64,000 nt of DNA from Pelagibius sp. CAU 1746 (GCF_039839785.1 NZ_JBDOQT010000002.1:372001-436000); one strand, 5' to 3'. Counted from the stretch's first letter, positions 34,835 to 42,783 are shown. Notes: generated from the sequence alone by a model not told the origin. A program made the numbers and translations.

Positions 34835-35578
34835 TCACTCCGCCGAAGCGGCGTTGCGGCGGTCGAAGGCTTCCAGGTTTTCCCGCCGGGTATGGACCAC
34901 GTGCTCTCGGGCCGCTTCGGCAGCCCCTTCCGCGTCGCCCTCGGCAATCCGCTGGGCGATCGCGACGTGATCTTCGCCATACTTCACGAGGTCGTGTATC
35001 GGCGGAAGGTCGCGAAGCCGGAGCAAGGAGCCCAAGTCAAACAGGTCGCGCAGCATGCTCGACATCCTGCTGTTCCTGGCGCAGTCGGCGATAAGGGTAT
35101 GAAAGATGACATTGGCCTCGTGAAAGCCGCTGATGTCGCCGGACTTAGCCACCTTCAACGAATTCTTAGCTGCCTGTACGATTGCGCGCTTCTCCGCTTC
35201 GCTGGCCCTCCGGGCAGCATTGGCCGAAACGAGCACCTCTATCGCCTCCCGCGTTTCCGACACTTCCTGGAATGCCTCGCGCGACGGCGTTATAACCTGC
35301 CCTCCACGACGCCCCCAATCCACGATCAGGCCAACTCGCCGCAGCTCCAGGAGCGCCTCGCGTACCGGCGTCTTACTCACCGACAGGCGTTCCGCGAGAC
35401 TGTTCTCGGTCACCCTCTCACCTGGCTCTATCGTGCCTGCAATGATCGCCTGGCGAATCGCCTCGTAGACCTTTTCGGCCAGTGACTTCGGGCGCCCTCC
35501 AAGGGACAGTTCCGACTTTTGATTCGGGCTTGGAATTTTCGGACGGAGCACGACCTCCGCGTCCTCGCTGCGCTTCAT
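34835..35578 (-). CDS. GntR-family (FCD type) transcriptional regulator
   Basis: A 247-residue regulator: N-terminal winged helix (residues about 30-100, SLAEKVYEAIRQAIIAGTIEPGERVTENSLAERLSVSKTPVREAL as the landmark) and an all-helical FCD effector domain with metal-binding His (FHEANVIFHTLI, HVAIAQRIAEGD, AREHVVHTRREN). ATG at 35578 has GAGAGGA 5 nt upstream. Probable operators are the GGAATAT-N-ATATTCC sites at 33106 and 38307, so it should repress both island transcripts until an organic-acid or ureide inducer binds. Confidence 0.9.
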   Translation of the reverse strand: MKRSEDAEVVLRPKIPSPNQKSELSLGGRPKSLAEKVYEAIRQAIIAGTIEPGERVTENSLAERLSVSKTPVREALLELRRVGLIVDWGRRGGQVITPSREAFQEVSETREAIEVLVSANAARRASEAEKRAIVQAAKNSLKVAKSGDISGFHEANVIFHTLIADCARNSRMSSMLRDLFDLGSLLRLRDLPPIHDLVKYGEDHVAIAQRIAEGDAEGAAEAAREHVVHTRRENLEAFDRRNAASAE

Positions 35579-35612
35579 TGAAGTCCTCTCACGGAAATTG
35601 TCGATCGCAATC

Positions 35613-37025
35613 TCACTGCGCCCCCAGATCAACACTGGTCAGGTCGATCGCTCCCATCGGATGGGGAACGAAACCACTGACGCCAGGCCGCCAACCCACG
35701 AGCACATTGGCCGCGAAGAGAATATAAACCGGCAGATCCTGACGAATGATTCTCTGCGCTTCCGAATACAACTGCTCCTGCTCGGCCGTACCAAGCGAAT
35801 GCCGTGCCAATTCGATGATCTCGTCCAGCCGGGCATTGCTGTATTTTCCGGCGTTGAAGGCGCCGGTCGTCTTGAACTCTCTGCCGAGAAATGTATCGAT
35901 ATGCGGGCGCGCAGGGCTACCTTGAAATGCGACATTCCATGGGGCCATGGTATAGACGTAAGGCCACCAAGGCGGATCGTCGTAGCCAGTCGTCTCAAGA
36001 GTGATACCTATGGCGCTCAAATCTTCCGCCACCATCTTCGCGACCTTCGGCATCGGCGCGACGTTGGTTGATACGCCCTTTATCTTCAGCCCTCCGCCGA
36101 AGCCGGCCTCCTGCAGAAGCTTTCTGGACAGCTCCGGATCGTAGGTTATCGGGTCCAGATCGCAGGCCCAGAGTTCCCCTTTGGGGACAATCCCGTCGAC
36201 GATACGCCCCTGCGTCCCCACCGTCGCATCGACGAGCCGGGCCCGATCGATTGCGTGCACCACGGCTCGGCGCAGCCGCGGATCATCAAACGGCGGCTCC
36301 GCGCAATTGAAGACGAGAGCGCTTTTCTGCAACGATGGAACCGCCGCCGTTTCCAGCAGTCCGCGCCGGCCGAGCTCCGCAGCCGCGCCAGCCGGGACGC
36401 TTTCGACAATATCCACCAAACCCTTCTCAATCGCCTCAATGCGGGCTTCCGCGCTGGGCGCGAATCTAATATCCACATTGTCGATCGCCAAGTCCTTCCA
36501 ACGTGAGTCTTCGCGAAAGGTCTCCAAGGCCATATGGCTGTTGCGCTGCCACTCGGTCAGGCGGAAGGGGCCGGTTCCAATCGGCTGGTCCGCCCGATCA
36601 TCGACGATATAGGTGCGCCATGCGACGTTCCGCAGAAACGAGGCGTTGGGTTTCGAGAACCTAAACTCGACACGGTGTTTCCCGGTCGGCCGCACACTCT
36701 CGAGACCCGCGTAGTCCGCGGCCAGCAGGCTGTCGCCGGTTCCGCTGAAGAGCCGCTCGAAGTTCCACGCGACGATTTCCGCATCGCAGCGCCGCCCCGA
36801 ATGGAACGTCGCCTCCGGGTCCAGCTCGAACTCGAAAACACGCAGATCATCCGAGACGTTCCACGACTTAGCCAAGTCCGGCGCCAGTTCACCATGATGG
36901 TCGATCTTCAAGAGTCCCTGACAGATCATCCTCAGCACGACCCCACCCACGCTTGAATCGGAATTGTGGCGGTTTGGATCGAACGAAATGGTTTCGTGCT
37001 TCATCAATACTCGGGCTGTTCTCAT
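35613..37025 (-). CDS. Family-5 (peptide/nickel type) substrate-binding protein lacking a signal peptide
   Basis: A 470-residue protein of the OppA/DppA binding-protein family: FDPNRHNSDSSVGGVVLRMICQGLLKID, DLRVFEFELDPEATFHSGRR, IGTGPFRLTEWQRN and RRAVVHAIDRARLVDATVG. Unlike normal members it begins directly with the mature first strand (MRTARVLMKHETISFDP); an in-frame stop lies four codons upstream of the GTG/ATG pair (37028/37025). Thus export is not expected. It may be a cytoplasmic derivative, or the signal sequence was lost. No matching DppBC permease is in the island. Confidence 0.8.
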   Translation of the reverse strand: MRTARVLMKHETISFDPNRHNSDSSVGGVVLRMICQGLLKIDHHGELAPDLAKSWNVSDDLRVFEFELDPEATFHSGRRCDAEIVAWNFERLFSGTGDSLLAADYAGLESVRPTGKHRVEFRFSKPNASFLRNVAWRTYIVDDRADQPIGTGPFRLTEWQRNSHMALETFREDSRWKDLAIDNVDIRFAPSAEARIEAIEKGLVDIVESVPAGAAAELGRRGLLETAAVPSLQKSALVFNCAEPPFDDPRLRRAVVHAIDRARLVDATVGTQGRIVDGIVPKGELWACDLDPITYDPELSRKLLQEAGFGGGLKIKGVSTNVAPMPKVAKMVAEDLSAIGITLETTGYDDPPWWPYVYTMAPWNVAFQGSPARPHIDTFLGREFKTTGAFNAGKYSNARLDEIIELARHSLGTAEQEQLYSEAQRIIRQDLPVYILFAANVLVGWRPGVSGFVPHPMGAIDLTSVDLGAQ

Positions 37026-37111
37026 CACACTACCTCAACTAACGCGGATTCTTTATTGTCAACGCACCTGGATACCACCCTTGCGCGGCCGCCACCCTCC
37101 CGGCGCCATCG

Positions 37112-38272
37112 TCAAGGGGCAACGAGAACGGCGTGCTCCGGTGCCACGCTGCAGTAGACTTTGTCTCCTACGTCGAAGACGCGAGACGACAGAGTTCTCG
37201 CCCGCAGTTCGCGGCCCTCCCAGTCGAGGTGATACTCCATCAGGTCGCCAACGAAGGACCGGTGCGTGACCTCCATTCGCCAGACGTTATCCCCAGATTC
37301 CGGCGGCTCGGCCTGCGGCTGGAGATGCGACGCCTTGATTGCCACGCCTGCGACCTCCTTGTCCGGCACGGCGCCGGCGCAGATAACCTTGCCGCCGTCC
37401 GTGAGATCGGCTTCGACGAGACCTCCGGCAATTTCCCTCGCCGCGCCTGCAATCGGCAGGAAGTTCGATACTCCCATAAAGTCCGCAACGAAGGCGTTCT
37501 CGGGCCGGAAATAGGCGGTAAAGGGATCGGTCTGCTGCCGGACGATGCCGTCCTGCAGCACGACCACGTGGTCCGACATCGACAGGGCTTCTTCCTGATC
37601 GTGCGTCACATACACCGCGGTGATTCCGAGACGGGTGGTCAGCTCTTTCAGCTCGACCCGCATTTGCGCCCGAAGCTTCGCGTCGAGGTTCGACAGAGGC
37701 TCATCGAAGAGCAAAATCTTCGGATCGAAGACGAAGCTGCGGGCAAGCGCGACGCGCTGCTGCTGCCCGCCACTGAGCATCGTCGACTGCCGGTAAGCCT
37801 GTTCCTTGAGACCGACCATGGACAGCGCGCGAATGACGCGCTCTTCGATCTCCGCCTTCGGCACACGGCGCAGACGCAGACCATAAGCTACGTTCTCGAA
37901 GACGCTCATATGCGGCCAGATCGCATAGCTCTGGAAGACCATCGAGACATCGCGCTTCTCGGTCGCCACCTCGATATTCATCGAGCTGTCATAGACGGGC
38001 TTGCCGAACAGGCTGATACGTCCGCTGGACGGCTTTTCCAAACCCGCAATCGACCGCAGTATGGTTGTCTTTCCACACCCGCTCGGCCCGACGAGCGTCA
38101 AATGAGTCCCAGCCTTTGCGCTGATCGTGACCCCGCGGACCGCCTCGTGGTCTCCGTAGCAAATGCGGAGGTCAACGATCTCCAATGCAAGATCTGGCGA
38201 CAGAGGGGCATTTCCGGTGTCGCAGGCGCCGTCAGCGGGATGCATTTGTTCGTTCCAGTGGTCGGGGGGCAT
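37112..38272 (-). CDS. ABC transporter ATP-binding protein (PotA/FbpC type)
   Basis: A 386-residue ATPase energising the fused permease. Walker A GPSGCGKTT, Q-loop FQSYAIWPHMSV, signature LSGGQQQR, Walker B ILLFDEPLSNLD and the switch His (YVTHDQEEAL) are intact; a TOBE domain follows residue 270. The ATG at 38302 touches the operator palindrome and has no ribosome site, whereas ATG at 38272 follows AGGCGG, so 38272 is preferred. The frame also runs upstream through unrelated remnant DNA. First gene of the island transcript. Confidence 0.88.
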   Translation of the reverse strand: MPPDHWNEQMHPADGACDTGNAPLSPDLALEIVDLRICYGDHEAVRGVTISAKAGTHLTLVGPSGCGKTTILRSIAGLEKPSSGRISLFGKPVYDSSMNIEVATEKRDVSMVFQSYAIWPHMSVFENVAYGLRLRRVPKAEIEERVIRALSMVGLKEQAYRQSTMLSGGQQQRVALARSFVFDPKILLFDEPLSNLDAKLRAQMRVELKELTTRLGITAVYVTHDQEEALSMSDHVVVLQDGIVRQQTDPFTAYFRPENAFVADFMGVSNFLPIAGAAREIAGGLVEADLTDGGKVICAGAVPDKEVAGVAIKASHLQPQAEPPESGDNVWRMEVTHRSFVGDLMEYHLDWEGRELRARTLSSRVFDVGDKVYCSVAPEHAVLVAP

Positions 38273-38306
38273 TCTTACCGCCTGAAGTGTTGTCAGTTTC
38301 ATATTC

Positions 38307-38334
38307 GGAATATCATATTCCAAAATGATGTCAA
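38307..38334 (-). promoter_or_regulatory. Promoter and perfect GntR-type operator before the ABC ATPase gene
   Basis: TTGACA (38334-38329, minus strand) precedes the perfect 15-bp palindrome GGAATATGATATTCC (38321-38307), which covers the expected -10 region. The same motif with one mismatch lies at 33106-33120. No strong -10 hexamer is seen beyond TATTCC. Confidence 0.6.
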
Positions 38335-38383
38335 CGGAAAAGGGCATCCGACCGGGAATGCCGAGCGATTGAATTGGGAAAAG

Positions 38384-38611
38384 CCCGCCTTCTAAGACCT
38401 GGCGCGCCGGCCCGACGCCGCCATCGCCTATGCCGACCGCGAGCGCTTTCCGCGCATCGACGAGCCGACGGCAGCCGTCACCTACGCGCGTTTGATGCAG
38501 AGCCGCGCCGAGGAAGAGAACGGCTACGGCGCCAAGGTGAGAAACCCGGCAGTGGCGACGGCCTTCATCGCGAAGTTGAAGCAGCGCCGGCGCCTCGTCT
38601 TCCAACAGTGA
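38384..38611 (+). pseudogene. DUF72 gene fragment
   Basis: Codes for the C-terminal part of a DUF72 protein similar to the one at 26721 (YADRERFPRIDEPTA, TYARLMQSRAEEENGYGAK, VRNPAVATAFIAKLK). The 5' two thirds are missing, a Tyr codon is TAA at the fourth codon, and 27 codons have been removed between two GCGCCAAG repeats present in the intact gene (27328 and 27409). The original stop is changed so the frame runs to 38611. Confidence 0.85.
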
Positions 38612-38842
38612 ATTCCGAAGAGAACCGCCCCTCCGCCGTTGGGTCTTTTCGGCTCCTCAAGGTCGCGCGTATAATCGTTCCGGCTAGACATTGAGGCGCC
38701 CACGCAGAGCGCCCCCGCGCAGAACGCCTCCGCCAGCGTGCCGGGGGCGTTTCAGGACGATCCAAATGCCCGACTGGCTTGACGGCTTCCTATCGGAACC
38801 GCAATTCGAGCACTTCTTCGCCCACGTCGGCTTCACATCCGT
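38384..38842 (+). repeat. Right copy of diverged direct repeat flanking the island
   Basis: Begins abruptly with CCCGCCTTCTA, equal to position 27183 within the DUF72 gene, and runs to the fifth tens of bases of the PAS gene. It keeps the intergenic segment (for example CCGTTGGGTCTTTTCGG) almost unchanged. Compared with the left copy an 81-bp piece is missing. Confidence 0.8.
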
Positions 38843-39260
38843 CGATTTCGATGTGCTCAAGCTGCCGGGCGAAATGTGGCCGAACCTCTTTCTGCTGCAT
38901 GTCCAAGGCGACGGCAGCCTGCCCATCGCGGTGGCCGGCGACAATCTGACGGCGTCCTTCTCGCGCGACCTGAAAGGGGCGGACCTGACGGCCTTCCTGC
39001 ACGGCCCCGCCTCCGACGACGTGGTCGACGCCTTTCGCCGCTGTGTCGCGGAGAGAGTCTGCGTCTGCCTGCGCAAGCACGTGCACCTGCACGGCAAGGG
39101 CATCACACGGGTCGTGGAAGGCGCGATGGCCCCGATCCTCCACGCCGGCCAGGTGCGCAAGATTGTCGGCTGCCTTTACTTCTATGACCTGGACCAGGAG
39201 ACCTTCTGCGGCCTGCCCGACCTTGCGAGCGTCAAGCCGCTGCCGGAAAACACGGGGTGA
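38766..39260 (+). CDS. Stand-alone PAS-domain protein
   Basis: A 164-residue cytosolic protein resembling the PAS_5-like family widespread in Rhodospirillales. Landmarks: LKLPGEMWPNLFLLHVQGDGSL, AVAGDNLTASFSRDLKGADLTAFL, VCVCLRKHVHLHGKGITRVVEG and LYFYDLD. These proteins have a PAS sensor without any output domain; ligand and partner are unknown. ATG at 38766 has AGGACG 9 nt upstream. A truncated copy of its 5' end lies at 27649, on the far side of the island. Confidence 0.8.
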   Translation: MPDWLDGFLSEPQFEHFFAHVGFTSVDFDVLKLPGEMWPNLFLLHVQGDGSLPIAVAGDNLTASFSRDLKGADLTAFLHGPASDDVVDAFRRCVAERVCVCLRKHVHLHGKGITRVVEGAMAPILHAGQVRKIVGCLYFYDLDQETFCGLPDLASVKPLPENTG

Positions 39261-39313
39261 CTCAGGACGGCATTTCCCAAGGGGAGAAGCGGACGATATC
39301 CATCAAGGAAGAA

Positions 39314-39389
39314 TGGTGCCCAGGGGCGGAATCGAACCACCGACACCATGATTTTCAGTCATGTGCTCTACCAACTGAGCTACCTGGGC
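39314..39389 (-). tRNA. tRNA-Phe (GAA)
   Basis: A 76-nt cloverleaf on the minus strand. Acceptor stem GCCCAGG/CCTGGGC, D arm TAGCTCAGTTGGTAGAGC, anticodon stem CATGA/TCATG with loop CTGAAAA (anticodon GAA), T arm with GTTCGATTC, discriminator A and encoded CCA. Confidence 0.97.
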
Positions 39390-39731
39390 ACATCGGGCGG
39401 GGCTGTTGGTATCCTGCGGCCGGGCGGCCGCTCCGGGAAGGTCCCGGACCCCTTGTCGCGCTGCGTTGAGCAGCGACGCAGGCTTATAGGCCCTGCGCCC
39501 GGCTCTGTCCAGCCCCCCGAGGGCATTTCCTGACGGATTTTTCCCGGAAAATCTTAAGTTTTTGGGATTCCCCGGGTTCCGGGCAGGCAGCCCCACCCCC
39601 ACCCCGGCCCTCCCCCATCAAGGGGGAGGGGGAACGAATTGGTTCAGCGCCAAATACCCTTCCCTCCCCCCTTGGTGGGGGAGGTTAGGAGGGGGGTGAA
39701 GCGCCCGCCAGGGCGCCCCTCTACGCCCCCG
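39390..39731. other. 342-bp gap upstream of tRNA-Phe
   Basis: No gene is supported. The part near the tRNA should hold its promoter. The rest contains the C/G-tract repeat at 39608-39698 and a T-rich stretch near 39535-39565 with no clear hairpin. Confidence 0.5.
39608..39698. repeat. C-tract/G-tract palindromic intergenic repeats
   Basis: Two short hairpin units: CCCTCCCCC-ATCAA-GGGGGAGGG (39608-39630) and CCCTCCCCCCTTGGTGGGGGAGG with a trailing TTAGGAGGGGGG (39662-39696). Such units are common dispersed repeats between genes in alphaproteobacteria. They lie after the stop of the protease gene and may end its transcript. Confidence 0.6.
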
Positions 39732-40688
39732 CTAGGGCGCCAGGACGAGGCCCAGGTCCAGGGTCTGGCCGTCGCGTTTCAGGGCCAGGCGCAGGGTCTC
39801 GCCGGGGCGCTTCATCTGGATGGCGGCGATGGCCTCGGGCACCTTGGTGACGCGGCGGCCCTCCACGGCGGTCAACAGGTCACCGGCGCGGATCCCCGCC
39901 GCCTCCGCCGCCCCGCCGGGCAGCACGCCGGCCACGCGCAGGCCGACCTCGGTTGCCCGCTCCTCCGGGTCCAGCTCCTCCAGGCCCAGGCCGGCCTTGG
40001 CGCGGCGCACCTGGCCGTAGGTCTTGAGATCCACCATGACCCGGCGCACCAGCGCAGCCGAGGCGGCGAAGTTCACGCCGATGTTGGCATCGCTCTCCAT
40101 GGTGAAGATGGCCGAGAGCAGGCCGACCAGCCGGCCCTCGGCGTCCACCAGGGCGCCGCCGGAGGCGCCGGGGTTCACCACCGCGTCGGTCTGCACGAAG
40201 TCCTCGATGGGGTTGAAGCCGGTGCCCGCCCGGTGCAGGGCCGAGACCACGCCGCAGGTAACCGAGAGGTCGAGACCGAACTGGTTGCCGACGGCGCAGA
40301 CCGGCGCGCCCAGGGACGGCTCCGGCGCGTAGGGCAAGGGCGGCAGGTCGGCCTCGATCCCCAGCAGCGCCAGGTCGCTGGCCGGGTCCCTGCCCAGCAC
40401 CTCCGCCGGGACCAGGCGGCCGTCGGGCAGGCGCACCGTCACCTCCAGCGCCCGGTCGACCACGTGCAGGGCCGTGGCCAGGTAGCCGCCGGGGGCGATG
40501 GCCACCGCCGTGCCCTCCGGCGCCACGCCGGGCGGCAGGTCCGGCTGGCCGCCCCGGGGCTGGCCCGGCCACAAGGGCAGCACCGAGACCACGGAGTCCA
40601 TAACGCGCGCTTCGAAGGCGCGGGCGGCCGGCGGCACGGCCGTCGCCAGCAGCAGGGCCGTCAGCACCGCAACGGCAAAGCGGCGCAT
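39732..40688 (-). CDS. Trypsin-like serine protease with PDZ domain (HtrA/DegP-like)
   Basis: A 318-residue exported protease. Residues 1-24 are a signal peptide (cleavage near ARAFE). Catalytic triad: H75 (TALHVVD), D105 (PASDLALLG), S176 (NPGASGGAL). A C-terminal PDZ domain (about residues 225-315) has GLGLEEL and LPGGAAEAAGIRAGDLL. Shorter than DegP and with a single PDZ, like DegS-type proteins but without a membrane anchor after the signal. Probably periplasmic quality control. ATG at 40688; yacG follows upstream, 3 bp apart. Confidence 0.9.
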   Translation of the reverse strand: MRRFAVAVLTALLLATAVPPAARAFEARVMDSVVSVLPLWPGQPRGGQPDLPPGVAPEGTAVAIAPGGYLATALHVVDRALEVTVRLPDGRLVPAEVLGRDPASDLALLGIEADLPPLPYAPEPSLGAPVCAVGNQFGLDLSVTCGVVSALHRAGTGFNPIEDFVQTDAVVNPGASGGALVDAEGRLVGLLSAIFTMESDANIGVNFAASAALVRRVMVDLKTYGQVRRAKAGLGLEELDPEERATEVGLRVAGVLPGGAAEAAGIRAGDLLTAVEGRRVTKVPEAIAAIQMKRPGETLRLALKRDGQTLDLGLVLAP

Positions 40689-40691
40689 GGC

Positions 40692-40940
40692 TCAGAAGTC
40701 CTCGTCGCTGTCACGGAGCGGGGCCCCGGCATCGGGCCCCGACCCATCCGGTACTTCGTCGGTGGGGATGGCGTAGTTGCCCTTCACCCAGCGGCCGAGA
40801 TCGATGTCGGCACAGCGCTGCGAGCAGAAGGGGCGATAGCGGTGCACCGCCGGCGCCTTGCAGATGGGGCACTTGCGCCGTCCGCCGTCCTTGCGCGACA
40901 GCGGCACCACTTTGTCCAGATCGTCGGTCTTGTCGCTCAT
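40692..40940 (-). CDS. yacG: DNA gyrase inhibitor YacG, zinc-binding
   Basis: An 82-residue protein with the four zinc Cys in CPICKAPAVHRYRPFCSQRC and the family end ADIDLGRWVKGNYAIP. YacG binds GyrB and inhibits gyrase in E. coli. The acidic tail (SGPDAGAPLRDSDEDF) is typical for alphaproteobacterial forms. It lies 5 bp after the RNase G-like gene. ATG at 40940. Confidence 0.92.
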   Translation of the reverse strand: MSDKTDDLDKVVPLSRKDGGRRKCPICKAPAVHRYRPFCSQRCADIDLGRWVKGNYAIPTDEVPDGSGPDAGAPLRDSDEDF

Positions 40941-40945
40941 AGAAA

Positions 40946-42139
40946 TCAGCCTAGCACGAGCTCGTAAGTGTCGACCAAGGGGTCGGCGGCGATAACGACC
41001 GCGCGGCCCAGACGGCGCTCCACCGCGGCCAAGGCCTCCGCCTGCCCCTGCTTCAGCGCCGCGGCCACCGGCGGGGCGGCGCGCAGGGTGATCCCGCTCG
41101 CCGCCTGGCCCAGGGCGCCGGCGACGGTGGCGCGCAACGCCTCGTAGGCCAGGGTCTCCGGCGTCTTCTCGCGGCCGGAGCCGGCGAAGCCGCAGGGCCG
41201 GCAAAGGGTCTCGTGCAGCGGCAGGCGGCCGCGCCGCCGGGTCATCTCCAAGAGGCCGGAGGGCGAGACGCCGAAGACTTGGCAGGGCTCCGGGTCGCCG
41301 GCCACCGCCTGGCGCAACGCCGCCGCCACCGCCTTGCGGTCCAGCGGATTCTTCATGGCCAGGAAGTCGACGACGATGAGTCCCGAGAGCCCGCGCAGGC
41401 GCAGTTGCCGCGCGATGAGCGGCACCGCGGCGAGGTTCACCGCCTTGGCCTGGGCCGCGGCCCCGCCGCGCCCGTCGCTGCGCCCCGCGTTCACGTCGAT
41501 GGCGGTCAGCGTCTGGCCCGGCTCGATGAGCAGGAAGCCGCCACTTGGCAGCTCGGCACGCGGGCTCAACAGGGCCTCGATCTCCGCCTCCAGACCCTCG
41601 GCCTCGAACAGCGGAGTTCCGCTGCTGTGCAGGTCGAAGTCGCAGTCCCCCTCAACAAAATCCTTCATCTGCTTCAGCAGGGCCGCGTCGTCGCAGACCA
41701 CCCGCCGCGGCACCGCCCGCGCGGCCAGAGCCGCCAGCGGTCCGGTCCCGCCGCCCAGACGCGCCGGGGCCGTCAGGTCCTTGGCCGCCGGGGCGTTGAC
41801 CCCCTTGGCGCTGACGCGCGCGCCTTTGTCCGCGGCCGGCGCGCGCAGCACCTTCACCGCCAGGGCCGTGCCTTCCGGCGGCACACTGCCTCCCGCGCCC
41901 TCCGGCATCTCGCGGCGCGGCAGCAAGCCGGGCCGCTCGAGTCCTAAGTCCACGAAAGCGCCGTCCAGGCCCTTGTCGAAACGCTGCACCCGGGCGAGGA
42001 AGAGGTCGCCCGCCTGAGGCGGCGTCCCCTTGCCCGGCATGTCGTCGCGCAGGATCAGCAATTCATCGAGGAGGTCGTCCTTCAGGACAGCGGCGCGCAA
42101 TTCGCCGGGCAGGACCGAGACGATCAGGTCCGCCGCCAC
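40946..42139 (-). CDS. Ribonuclease E/G family protein (short RNase G-like)
   Basis: A 397-residue endoribonuclease of the RNase E/G family. An N-terminal S1-like part (DLFLARVQRFDKGLDGAFVDLG) is followed by the DNase I-like subdomain with the two Mg-binding Asp (TAIDVNAGR and VVDFLAM) and the zinc-link CRPC near residue 327. It is shorter than E. coli RNase G (489), missing parts of the RNase H-like and 5'-sensor regions. Such short forms are normal next to maf and yacG in alphaproteobacteria. Start is GTG at 42139, 7 bp after maf. Confidence 0.88.
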   Translation of the reverse strand: MAADLIVSVLPGELRAAVLKDDLLDELLILRDDMPGKGTPPQAGDLFLARVQRFDKGLDGAFVDLGLERPGLLPRREMPEGAGGSVPPEGTALAVKVLRAPAADKGARVSAKGVNAPAAKDLTAPARLGGGTGPLAALAARAVPRRVVCDDAALLKQMKDFVEGDCDFDLHSSGTPLFEAEGLEAEIEALLSPRAELPSGGFLLIEPGQTLTAIDVNAGRSDGRGGAAAQAKAVNLAAVPLIARQLRLRGLSGLIVVDFLAMKNPLDRKAVAAALRQAVAGDPEPCQVFGVSPSGLLEMTRRRGRLPLHETLCRPCGFAGSGREKTPETLAYEALRATVAGALGQAASGITLRAAPPVAAALKQGQAEALAAVERRLGRAVVIAADPLVDTYELVLG

Positions 42140-42146
42140 CGCGACC

Positions 42147-42767
42147 TCAGGTCCGGTAGCCCAGCCCGGTCAGGAGATTGCAGGTCTCCACCAGGGGCAG
42201 GCCGACCACGTTGGGATAGGAGCCGATGATCTTGGGGATGAAGGCCGCCGCCGCGCCCTGGATGGCGTAGCCGCCGGCCTTGCCGCGCCACTCGCCGCCG
42301 GCCAGATAGCGGCGCAGTTCTTCTTCCGAGAGGCGCTTGAAGACGACGGCGGTGGTGACGAGGGTGTCGGCGCGCCGGCCGTCCGGGGCCTGCACGGCGA
42401 CGCCGCCCAGCACCCGGTGACGCCGGCCGGAGAGCAACGCCAGGCAGGCCCGCGCCTCGGCCTCGTCCTCCGGCTTGGGCAGGATGCGCCGCCCAACGGC
42501 CACCACGGTATCGGCGGCCAGCAGGAAGCAGCCCGGATGGCGCGCGGCCACGGCGTCCAGCTTGTCGAGGGCGACGCGGCGCGCGTAGTGGTGCGGCAGC
42601 TCGCGGCGGCGCGGCGTCTCGTCGATATCGGCGGGATCGACATCGCTGGGCAGGATGCCGACCTGATGCAGCAGCTGCAGGCGCCGCGGCGAGGCCGAGG
42701 CCAGCACGAGCGGCGCCGCCGGCTGCATCTCGGCCAGCGGAGGGTGTCCGGCAGGAACTACGGCCAT
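42147..42767 (-). CDS. maf: Maf-family nucleoside triphosphate pyrophosphatase
   Basis: A 206-residue Maf protein that hydrolyses non-canonical or excess NTPs to NMP and pyrophosphate. Signature PLVLASASPRRLQLLHQVG at the start; catalytic Asp in LAADTVVAVG; then RRHRVLGGVAV and the C-terminal GYAIQGAAAAFIPKIIGSYPNVVGLPL. In this order with infA upstream and the RNase G-like gene downstream it is a standard alphaproteobacterial block. ATG at 42767. Confidence 0.93.
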   Translation of the reverse strand: MAVVPAGHPPLAEMQPAAPLVLASASPRRLQLLHQVGILPSDVDPADIDETPRRRELPHHYARRVALDKLDAVAARHPGCFLLAADTVVAVGRRILPKPEDEAEARACLALLSGRRHRVLGGVAVQAPDGRRADTLVTTAVVFKRLSEEELRRYLAGGEWRGKAGGYAIQGAAAAFIPKIIGSYPNVVGLPLVETCNLLTGLGYRT

Positions 42768-42783
42768 GACCTGGCCCGTCGGA

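Larger units (their letters stand above)
27747..38383. mobile_element. Catabolic genomic island (about 10.6 kb, no integrase)
   Basis: Nine collinear minus-strand genes are set between the two diverged copies of the DUF72-PAS junction. Base composition is visibly lower in GC: two 60-base lines I counted gave about 57% inside (29281) and 70% outside (22081). No transposase, integrase or tRNA is at the ends, so acquisition by homologous recombination or insertion between tandem paralogous loci is more likely than a classical integrative element. Confidence 0.65.

Noticed and set aside
37112-38605. Longer ABC ATPase reading frame starting at 38605
   Set aside because: The upstream third is antisense to the DUF72 remnant and crosses the promoter and operator; the ABC domain starts after 38272.
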